NCBI RefSeq assembly: GCF_051020765.1
Contig: NC_134934.1
Location: forward strand, 3,038,001-3,102,000
From: Lasioglossum baleicum
Taxonomy: Eukaryota; Arthropoda; Insecta; Hymenoptera; Halictidae
Reading direction: 5' to 3'
DNA length: 64,000 nt
A program made the translations under genes and the position numbers. Position 1 is the first letter of the stretch. The number at the start of each line of letters is the position of its first letter. The notes under the pieces were generated by a model. That model worked only from the letters and a program-made list of their open reading frames with translations. It made no database searches and had not been told where the DNA came from. Below, piece after piece: positions 55,389-64,000 of the stretch.

Positions 55389-56459
55389 ATCAATCTATTA
55401 GTTCTTTAGAAGGAAGGATCGATTGAATCGGCTCTTGACCTGTATATACATTGTATTTTGCCCTCGGCATGGGACCCTCCATCTTCGATTGTTCTATGTC
55501 CGCGTTGATTTTCTCTGTTTGGTCTGAGCGTTCCTCATTTGGGACGTTTCTTTCGAACTGTAAAAACGTGCCTCTAATACACCGGTTTTCATAAACGTAT
55601 AGTTTTTCCACATAGAAAGTATCGTGTATATATCCAAAATCCAATATACCATTTCGACGACACTGCAAAAAATCAGTGACGACAACATCCTGCAGTATCC
55701 CAGTTCCAGGAAGAGGGTGACTTCTCGGGACGAGATGCGAGTGTCCAGGAACAATTCTTATCGTCTCCTTTGTGTCCGGGCACGATTTTCAGAAATATTC
55801 TATGGACCGGAGTTGTTCGAGGAGGTTCGAAAATGCTCCACCTCTAGCCAGGACCGGCCTAGGCCAATAAAACGATTTAAGCCAGACGCAAGTGTACGCG
55901 TCGTTTTCCAAGGATTCATCCTGGGCGCGTTTAATGGCGGGACCAGGGAAAGGTCCCGTGTCGCTAATACGAAACACATGTTGAGGACCGAGAACACCTG
56001 AGATCCGTCGCGCCGGTTACTTTGCCAGTTTGGATGGACAAGGGTAGCCTCGGGCCACTGACAAAACCTCCGCGTTCGTCAGGTGTTCGTCTGAAATAGG
56101 GGAAATCGTTTTTGGGACTCCATGGAACACCTGAGGGAAACCCACGTGCCGACCAGATGCGAGAGACATCCGTCGATGTTTATGCCGACCGTAACAAACG
56201 ACAGGTAAATACCTGTCGATACTCGCACAGAACCCGGTACACTACGGGTACCTCTCGTCGTGGCTACCGTGAATTTCGAGATTTCCAGTTTTACTGCCGC
56301 CTCCTCGCCAAACCCAAACGGACTTTTTCTTTCCCCTCCCCCGACACCGAAGAACTTTATGGCACTGATTCGGAAACACGGACCACAGGGGCGAAAACAC
56401 CGGTAAATGGATTCTGTGATCAGCCGACGTGACATCATGCTTTTCCGGACTGTTCGCAA
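55389..56459 (-). pseudogene. Broken coding relic of unknown, possibly foreign origin
   Basis: One minus-strand frame is open from about 56,243 down to 55,389 (285 codons), apart from a TAA at 56,019-56,017 and a TGA at 55,791-55,789. A random frame of this base composition would carry about a dozen stops. A second minus frame, open from 56,459 to 56,079, overlaps its start and suggests a frameshift in that overlap. The residues are well mixed, without the serine/arginine bias of chance frames nearby, and end in ELID before TGA. No domain was recognised. It may be an old copy of a virus or retroelement gene, or a dead cellular gene. The plus frames over the same DNA are read as shadows. Confidence 0.4.
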
Positions 56460-57467
56460 ATTACTCGTTTCGACTTTGATGTTTCCTTGAACTCGACCGT
56501 TTTCTACGAAAACCAGATTTTCAGAGGCAGAGAATCATTTCTTATCATCCTCACTCGCAGGCTTTAAAATGGCTCAAAAAAATGACTATTTTACAGTACT
56601 TAATGAAAATAAGGAGAATGAGCTTTTATCAAAATTTTTGACCGTAACTAATGCCTCATGGATGCACCTTTACACAACCTCAATAATCGTGAATGAAAAA
56701 TATTAGAACACGTTCTAAGATCAGTGTTTCTCTAATGTTTCAAGGTTCAGAGGTAGAAGGCCCGTAAGATTTCCCGGGGCCTACAACGTACCGCTCGGGC
56801 CCAGCGCTGTCCACGCCTCGGACTCATTAAAAGCAAGTTAAACGCCCCCGAAGGACGGCTTTACGAGTGGTCCGCATTCGCCGTCCTAAATTATTACGTT
56901 ATAACGCAGCGGGCCGAGATCTTGGCCTGATATTGGGTCCTATGCTTCCTCTCCCTCTTACTCTCGGGGCGTCCAGAAAAATCAGACACATACCTGACAC
57001 TCGGGGCCCGATTCTCGGGTGACTTACGTCGAAATCTATGACCGGCTATACACACGATCTTCCACGAGAGAGATCAATTCCTGTTTATAAGATTCGAGAG
57101 GGGCCTCGAGAGGAGAAAAAGGGGTCCGTCCCCCCATTTTTTCTCGAGGCCCCGTTGGGCGGGTCCCGTTTGATGTGGGTACCGGGTATCCCGTTAATAG
57201 ACACGGATCTTGTTTATCAATCTATTACGCGTAACCGTCCCCTCCTCTCTGCTCTCCCCTCCTCTGTCTGATTATAAATTACATTCTCGATCAGATAGCC
57301 GTGGCGATATTATTACACGAGAGAGCGTACGAATGTATCTCGCGATCTGACGGCTCGGTGTGCGAGCTCCCGCGCAAATATTTCACGCGGTAATTAGCGC
57401 GAATCGTAACTTAACCGGTCTAGTGAGGAGAGGAGAGGGGCAAGAGAGAAGATAGGGGATAGGAAGA

Positions 57468-57488
57468 GTGAGAGAGAGAGAGAGAGAA
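57468..57488. repeat. (GA)n microsatellite
   Basis: An uninterrupted GA run inside a purine-rich block starting at 57,420. Confidence 0.8.
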
Positions 57489-58737
57489 ACGGGCGCACAA
57501 TGCAAAAATGGATAAGTCGGGAGATTAACGGGCCCCGGGGTACCGTAAGGAAAAAAAATGAAATATTCAAATGGCTGCGGAAAAAATATATACATATATA
57601 TTTCTCTTTTCTCTTTTTTTCGTCGCCTTATCTTACGAGAAATAATGCGACTCCTCGCCGGCAGCACCGTTGTCTCTAGCACTCCTCCACGCGTGGAACG
57701 TGCATATAAAGGTGAATAAAAATCCCAGCCTCTTAAGCTCTTCCCAATTATAAATTAAACGTTGCTCTCTCGCGTATAATCGCGGTCATAGAACATTAAG
57801 TTAATGATAACGAATGGCGGTGTGCGACCAGAGAGGCTCTGTTAATCCCGTTCGCGCCAACCTCTTCGCGGAGAAAGAACCCGGCAAGACCCGCAGGACA
57901 CCGTTAGACTGTGGAATATGTGCGGTTTGCTCTGGTTAACCCTCGATGGCTCCGGGTCGATCGTGACCCAGGCGTCTGGGAGCGTAAATAAGATGATGCG
58001 ACCAATTTATAAGAATTCCCTCGAAGATACCTTGATTTCTTAGAACTTTTTTCTATAAATGCGTAAATGCTAATCAGTGAAATAAGTAACCATTAGTGTA
58101 CAAGTTAACGTGTCTAGTTTGGTTCGACGTAGGGCCGCGAAAGGTTAAAGACAGGACCGACCAGAACGAGGATAGGGTGACAATGCCAATAATAAATGGA
58201 AGGAGCAATTGCCGGACAAATTGCATTCTGTTCGAGTGCAGAAGAGATCGACGCGGGCGGCGTAGCGGGGCTAGAGACAAGCGGAGAAGAAAGACGAAGT
58301 AAGGCTCGGAGAGATCGCGATTTAGCATCGGTACACAGGAACATCCTGTAGCAGCGGGGCCGTGGTGTGTCTACGCGAGGCGTTACATAATTTAGCGGCG
58401 TGTAGGTCGCATAAGTTAGGAGGCTCGGTCGAAACGGGGCGACTATAATTTCATCTCGGTCGGTTATATCTCAGGTCCCAACCCCGACGAAATGTTGAAA
58501 ATAGTAGTACAACCGATTGCTTTTAAGGAAGGCCGTCTCTCTTTCTCTTTCTCTCCCTTCTCTCCTGCTTTCTCGGGGAGAGAGCCCGGGTTCGATTCCG
58601 CTTCTCCCGTTCTCGCTCCCTAACCCCGGTTTTCTTTTCTCTTCTCATCGCGGCGCAACGCCACAGAGCCGATCCACCGAACAAACTTATTCCATCAAAG
58701 TAGTTTAAAGGAACCGAAAAACCGATAGGGGGTGGCG

Positions 58738-58765
58738 CTCTCTCTCTCTCACTCTCTTTCTCTCT
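58738..58765. repeat. (TC)n microsatellite
   Basis: TCTCTC runs with single-base breaks. It creates the arginine/glutamate-rich minus frame seen here. Confidence 0.8.
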
Positions 58766-58915
58766 TGCAATCGTCATAAACAAGCCGTTTAACGGCGGCA
58801 ACCACTTCCACGTTCCCTATTTCACAATTATTGAAACTGCGGGACACCTTTGCGGCAGGTGATTGAATCCGTTTGTTCGCCGCGCCGGTAAGAGATGGAA
58901 CATTTTTCTTATTTA

Positions 58916-58970
58916 TTAGGTTGTTCGGAAAGTCATTTCATCTTCTCAAGGGAAAATGAAAACGACCTAA
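58916..58970. mobile_element. Minimal mariner-derived element, 55 bp
   Basis: The left end is TTAGGTTGTTCGGAAAGTC. The right end read inverted is TTAGGTCGTTTTCATTTTC. TA flanks both (58,914-58,915 and 58,971-58,972). TTAGGTTG..C..AAAGT is a well-known mariner end. Only the two ends survive, joined with almost nothing between them. Confidence 0.75.
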
Positions 58971-58974
58971 TAGT

Positions 58975-59895
58975 TTCTTAAATCAACCCTTCAGTGGAAT
59001 TTTATTTCTATCCTTCTGAACGGTTCTTGATCGCTCGCCTAATTAAAGCTTCATCAGAATGGAGCTTATAGGACCGTCCACATTTTTCCATGCACGTTTC
59101 CGTCCGCGTTAACCTCCCAAGAACCTCGACTTCCGAGGTCCGCCAAATTAGCGAGAATTTCGTGGTAGATCTTATCGCAACGCGCGTTAAGCGTGCGCGC
59201 TCCGAGCCTAATACCCGTGCAAATCGTGAACGCGAAGCTCGCTTGCAATAAAGGTGGGAAAAGCAAATAGCCTTGGCTCGGTGCTGCACGCGTAGCATAT
59301 GTACGTGCGAACAATAAATATTCTATAGAGATGCCTTTAATCGTCCGAATCGCGATTTCTACCGTGAAGGGTCACAGGGAAATCGATACGAAAATCGTTC
59401 GGAGGATTGCGTGCGAGCTATTGTGTTCGATTTGGTGTATGATACTGTTCTGTCGTGATTCTAGCATGTTTTTTTGAGTTTCCCTGTGCTCCGCGTCCTT
59501 TCGAATGAGAGTCGGCAATTCGCTCGTGAATAACTCTTGCTCGATGGAATTTAATGCGCCGACAGTCGCCGTCCTCGCCGTTCCTTTCTGCATCGACAGC
59601 TCGTCCCGGTGCTTTTATGGATTTTTCCGCTCGCGTGTCGCGAGCTGCGAGCACGGGAGCAACGCGTTAGCATAAAAGTTTGATCGAAAACCATTTTCGC
59701 GCTTGTCTCGTCACGGGGAACGCTGGAACTCCGGGTGCAGACGATAAATAATCATTATGTACCCGGAAATCCCTGGCGACTACATCAGAAACGAAGCAAT
59801 ATCCTTCTTTCGAAATATTTTCAGTGGACTCTGCGTATCTCGAACTATTTTTCTATGTAGTTTTCATGTTTATTCTCAGGCCATACGCAGTTTAA
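58975..59895. other. No gene seen
   Basis: CpG-rich sequence with overlapping minus frames at 59,008-59,314 that have no motif. Confidence 0.4.
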
Positions 59896-59898
59896 TTA

Positions 59899-60086
59899 TT
59901 AGGTTGGAGGGAAAGTTCTGTCGTGTTTTAAAGAAAACAATTTGAATAGATTTATAACAATATACGTTCAATATTATTCCATGATATCATTTTTAGTATG
60001 TGTAACAACTTGTTGCGATCTTTTGATTTACATGCAAAAAATTACCGGCTTATTTAAAATGCGACAGAACTTTCCCTTCAACCTAA
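59899..60086. mobile_element. Mariner-type MITE, 188 bp
   Basis: The left end is TTAGGTTGGAGGGAAAGTTC then TGTCG. The right end read inverted is TTAGGTTGAAGGGAAAGTTC then TGTCG, so the outer 25 bp differ at one base. TA lies outside each end (59,897-59,898 and 60,087-60,088). The AT-rich 138-bp centre is non-coding. The well-kept ends suggest a young insertion. Confidence 0.85.
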
Positions 60087-60089
60087 TAT

Positions 60090-62248
60090 GTGTTTCAGGG
60101 CCTATTCATCCGAGGTATTCGCGTTAGCGTGCACGCTCGTCTTCTTTTCGATTCAACTCGACGGCGGCAACCGGATAACTTGTGAACAAGGTGTGACCTA
60201 TTCCAGCGGGTTCACATTTTCTGATTCGTTCGAGAAAAGGAGGAGGAGTGTACGAACGGAGGAGAAGAAGCACCGTTTTACGAGGAGTGACAGGGAGCCA
60301 TTCTCTTTGGCTTGTCCAAGAGCGAAGGAAAAGAGGAGCAAAGAGCACGGAAAGACGGACGGACAATGTCGCCTCGTTTATCAGAGTGGTATTGTGGGGG
60401 CCATCGTTGCCCTTCTCGACACCCTCTTTGTTGGTTACATCCAGACTGCGAGACCGTTCAATCCTTTCTTTCGTTCTGGCCTTCCTCCCTCTCTCACTCT
60501 CCCTCTTTCTCTCTCTCTCTCTTTTCCTCGACTCTTTTCATTCTCTATGTAGCTCTCGACGCGACGAGAACTCGGAAAGAAGAAAACGGTAGAAAGACGA
60601 TGACGCACGACCGGAGACGGCGCGTCCTCGTTCTCTGGCACCGCGGTTATCTCTTTAAAAAGCAATTGTACTCGAAAAAATGGCTCCACGCTATCTGCAA
60701 AACGAATCGGTCATCGAGCCGAACCACCGCCGTGTCGCATGTAACTTACAAGATGCAACTTATATAGTAGCATTGGATCCATCGTTCGCATGAATTGTCG
60801 GGCGCTGAAGTGGTACGATATTTCATAAATGTTTCTATGCACTGCGTTTCTTTCTGGAATGATTGAAATGAATTGAATTATTGAGTAAACGAAGGGGCAA
60901 CATCCATCTTCGTGAACACGTTGATCGCCACATCGGTAATACAGGGGTGACGCTACATTTTCATCGGTCTCAGAAATTCATGTTTATTACGACTAAGGAA
61001 CGTGATCTCTCTGATTCCTTCACAGTCCAGCAGTCCCAAATTCGCACCGCTGCAAAACGCTGCAGAAAGCCTCGAGGAATCCGAGCGTTTTACGAAAACC
61101 GGCCTTTCGGTGTCCCGGTGGATCGTTTAAAAGAAAATACGAGCGAAGAGGCGGGCGGGAGTTCGGGGATCCCGGAATGACTTCGACAGAGCGAGATCGG
61201 GATGGTTGCGATCGAGATTGAGAGGCGTAATAATTGATCCGGTTGATTTTCTGAGCCATCGTCACGCGGGGCCTCGTTGTCGCGCGGTTCTCTCGGGCTC
61301 GTTGAAATTGCGAGTCTCTCGGGCCTGGTTCGGGTTTGGGAGGGGAGGGCGGTCTCGCTTTGGATTTAAGGCGAGAAAGCGAGAGCGTATATATCCACGG
61401 GCACGGAGAGAATGCCCGGGACACGCCAACAGCCCCGGCGCAGAGAGAGAGACGGCTCAAAGCTGCAATTTATGTTTAACTGCCCTGGCAGTTCGTTAAC
61501 GAGGACCCGCTACGGTCTTTATAAGCGCGACGTGTATCTACGATCGCCTTGGCCTCTCTCGAATTGGGTGGACACGTTCCCGCGGACTGACTTTCCTCTC
61601 GATTTTTTTGCCTTCATATTTTCGCTCGTTTAATATGCCCGCAGGAGCATAAATAAATCCCTAATTGGGCCGGGCGGGCCCCCGATTTGTTTCTCTCCTA
61701 CTTCGTCGGACGATCTCTCTCGCTGACGACGACGACGAAGACGGAGACGGCGAGTCTTCTTCCTTCCTCTCGGATTAAAAACGTGTGCAGAAAATAGCGA
61801 CAGCCCCGAGGACCGAGAGACACGACTTCCTTACGATCGAACTGATGGCTCGGTTCACACCGCAGTTATAAATTGTCGGATCAAGTTCTCGAGTAAGGGG
61901 ACCCTCTCCCGTACACCTTGCACACACCTCCTCGACGAAATCCCAGGTACACGCGCCTCTTCACGAATTCCAACGATGCTTCCGTGAACCTTGCGAGTAT
62001 GTTAATAACCCGGAGAGATGGACGATCGTTTGAATCAATTAGACGCAGACGGGAGCTAGACAAATGGGCGTTCGAGGTTTGTAACGTTTTCAAACTGTTG
62101 TTCTATAGAGGGAATGTTGTTTGTGAAATGAGATTGAAGAAACAGAGCTTCTGACGGTAGTTGGGAACGTTGCACCGATTTCTGCAGTTCGTTGATTCTT
62201 TAAATGCATCAATTACACGAGCGAAAATACCTCACTAATGTTTTATTA
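60090..62248. other. CpG-rich unique sequence, no gene recognised
   Basis: Frames at 60,088-60,767 are open in three plus phases across a (CT)n tract (60,487-60,530) and give low-complexity peptides. The frame at 61,020-61,460 (minus) is mirrored on the plus strand. A (GAC)n run lies at 61,725-61,740. Confidence 0.4.
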
Positions 62249-62252
62249 TTAA

Positions 62253-62308
62253 CCCTTTTACTGCAATGGACCACATATATCTCGTATCCACGGTAGTGAA
62301 AGGGTTCA
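62253..62308. mobile_element. Mini TTAA-flanked inverted-repeat element, 56 bp
   Basis: TTAA is at 62,249-62,252 and 62,309-62,312. The left end is CCCTTTTACTGC. The right end read inverted is TGAACCCTTTCACTACC, a four-base offset match. It is a candidate internally deleted piggyBac-type remnant. Confidence 0.5.
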
Positions 62309-63232
62309 TTAAGGTTTCTTTTATTTGACCACGCTATTCGCTTTCGAAAAACACTGTTTTCAATGAGCATTGCCAGCATTGTCAGCGGATTATCAAGTTC
62401 GTTTTCTCCTCGACCATCCTCGAAGTTCCCGGACCCACGTCTCTCCCCCTCCCCGTGAATATGCGAAAGGCGAAAAATTATGGTCCGCCGGGGGACTTAT
62501 CGAACATGTCAGCCTGATTAATGGCGCGTATTTTGGTCGATCGAGGCGAAACCCGAAAATTATTAATTTCGCGGGGTACGTTGACCTCGGACGCGGCCAC
62601 ACTCGGTAATTTTTATTTCGCGGTGCCGGATGATGTCAATGCATTATTCATGCGCGATTCGTCTCGTCATTCTTTCGCGAACCAACTTTTACCGTAAAAT
62701 CTTGTGGCGAAACGAGGAAAACGAACGCGAACACGCATCTTCCTTAATTCCGCGAGATTGGTTTTTGCCGTCGATATACACCGGCCACTGGTTTCGCTAT
62801 TCGCTGACTTCGGATCCGCAACACGACTTATAAATATATCCGACACCATCAAGGATCCATGTGTCCGAGTGGATTATTTTCACCGGTCCTCCACTGACAC
62901 AGTAATTATTCATTCTGTTTACGGATATATTTATTCGCGGTTTTAGTTTCAACCCTGAACAGTCACGCGACGATTTAAATCACACCTAAGATGTTTTTGT
63001 TATTATGCGTGAGCTTCATTAGCATAATTTCAAAATAAAACCACACATTTCGTTTCACGCCTACTGTGCTAGCATATACAGGAGCATACTAAATTTCAGC
63101 TAGAGAAAAAGTGTTCGTTAATTTATCCTCCGCTGTTGTCGCAATTACGTAAAATCAGAATCGATAAATTCATAGCGAAAATGATTTAGAGGAAAATTAA
63201 ACTACGACTTAACTCTCGCTTCTTATAATCAT

Positions 63233-63275
63233 AATCGATGCAAAGTATTTCTTTTGTGCATGGAGACCTGCTATC
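63233..63275 (+). mobile_element. GACTGCGG-end MITE, decayed right end
   Basis: AATCGATGCAAAGTATTTC then TTTTGTGCATGGAGACCTGC parallels AATCGATGCAGACTATTTT then TTTTGCATGAAGTTCCGC of the 46.5 kb copy. TA follows at 63,276-63,277. Confidence 0.45.
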
Positions 63276-63425
63276 TAACAATGAAATCAATTTTTCAATT
63301 AATGTCTCCCATATGTATCGGAACATTTGAATAACACTTTTCCGAGCCTACATAAAATTGTTCTCTTACGTTTTACTCGTAGGATACAATGGCATCGATT
63401 CACAGAAAATGTTGTGAACGATATA

Positions 63426-63443
63426 AACACACACACACACACA
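63426..63443. repeat. (CA)n microsatellite
   Basis: Nine CA units. Confidence 0.9.
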
Positions 63444-63899
63444 GCAACTGGACAAACACCGTTCGCTATAATAAAATCTCCGACGATGTACGTAAATACC
63501 AAAGTGCAGAAAATTGCGCGAGAGCACCATAAAGATTTGCGAAGGGTTAAAACAGGCGTTCTCGTGGCTTACCCACCGCGACAAGCTATAACTCAAGCGG
63601 GCGTGCAATAATTACGCGATAAAGACGTCATAAAAATAATATTTCTTGATCGGTAGTTGCCCGGGAACGCGTAAACTGGAGACGGCTCGGTGCGGTGTGT
63701 AACGCTTGTCGCGTTCTCTCTTTCCCGTTTAATTAGCAATATCTTTATTAGCCCGGCAGATATCTTTATAGAGACCACCTTGGAATTTGCTATCGAAGTC
63801 GGGCCAGCTCGATTCGCGCGCTTCGTAACGACACCTCTTCTGCTCGTCTCTGCTCGAATGAGCGAACCAAAAATTTGACGAAAGCAGAAGGGAAAGAAC

Positions 63900-63919
63900 T
63901 TCTCGCTCGCTCGCTCGCT
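63900..63919. repeat. (CTCG)n tetranucleotide repeat
   Basis: Four to five CTCG units. Confidence 0.85.
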
Positions 63920-64000
63920 TGCGCAAAACGCTCGTAATCTCCACGACTTGCGAGCCCAGCGGGTAGACAGGGTGTTACCGGTTGTTTTTGCCGACGAGCA

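Larger units (their letters stand above)
56460..58910. other. Mixed unique sequence, no gene recognised
   Basis: CpG-rich from 56,750 with scattered TAAT cores (AATTATAAATTAAACG, TTAAGTTAATGATAACG near 57,750-57,815) and GA/CT tracts at 57,420-57,490, 58,530-58,560 and 58,738-58,765. A TTAACCCTCGATGGC word at 57,936 may be a transposon end, but no partner was found. Confidence 0.4.
62313..64000. other. No gene seen
   Basis: CpG-rich to about 62,950, then AT-rich. It contains a (CA)n run (63,426-63,443), a (CTCG)n run (63,900-63,919) and a decayed MITE end at 63,233. No exon-like frame or RNA gene was found. Confidence 0.4.

Noticed and set aside
57936..57970. TTAACCCTCGATGGC and a GGGTCGATCGTGACCC dyad
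   Set aside because: It resembles TTAACCCTC ends but has no opposite end; the dyad alone is not evidence of an element.
58586..58600. GGTTCGATTCC word, like a tRNA B box
   Set aside because: No A box, anticodon arm or acceptor stem could be placed around it; the flanks are CT-rich.
60088..60767. Plus frames of 114 to 154 codons in three phases
   Set aside because: All cross a CT-rich tract and have no motif. Simultaneous openness in three phases reflects composition.
1..64000. CRISPR array, prokaryotic operon or phage island
   Set aside because: No regularly spaced identical repeats with unique spacers, no Shine-Dalgarno-led gene series and no recognisable bacterial protein family. The repeats seen are transposons and microsatellites.

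Overview
The window looks like non-coding DNA from an animal genome, most likely an insect and plausibly a hymenopteran. Three things point there: CpG-rich unique sequence, many GA/CT microsatellites, and many small TA- and TTAA-flanked inverted-repeat transposons of arthropod type. No operon, Shine-Dalgarno site, rRNA, tRNA, CRISPR array or complete recognisable gene was seen. Almost all long open frames are what chance gives in GC-rich or purine-rich DNA. The species guess is an inference.

The layout is a mosaic. GC- and CpG-rich unique stretches (about 1-6.5 kb, 9.6-13 kb, 13.5-17.5 kb, 24.5-26.3 kb, 28.8-33 kb, 36.4-49.9 kb, 51.5-54 kb, 56.8-64 kb) alternate with AT-rich islands. Most AT-rich islands turn out to be decayed DNA transposons. 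Most of these are non-autonomous and no intact transposase was found.

TTAA-flanked elements (piggyBac-type target) lie at 8.8, 19.6, 24.2, 26.3, 41.6, 47.4, 50.3 and 62.3 kb. The 26.3 and 41.6 kb copies belong to one family. The 41.6 kb copy carries a 90-bp near-perfect hairpin and an uneven 44-bp tandem array.

TA-flanked elements (Tc1/mariner-type target) include a dense family of roughly 200-bp elements with GACTGCGG ends, seen about 14 times. There are also single elements at 18.4, 21.7, 27.5, 29.4, 34.9, 54.2, 58.9 and 59.9 kb. The 27.5 kb element (1.26 kb) has scattered subterminal repeats and a small open frame.

Three short ATG frames (10.1, 43.1 and 48.2 kb) are offered as weak coding candidates. 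A minus-strand stretch at 55.0-56.5 kb reads as a broken coding relic of unknown, possibly foreign, origin. Two AT-core-rich islands (21.1-21.3 kb and 24.7-25.0 kb) could be regulatory. If the window lies in an intron or gene desert, its exons are outside it or were not recognisable by eye.
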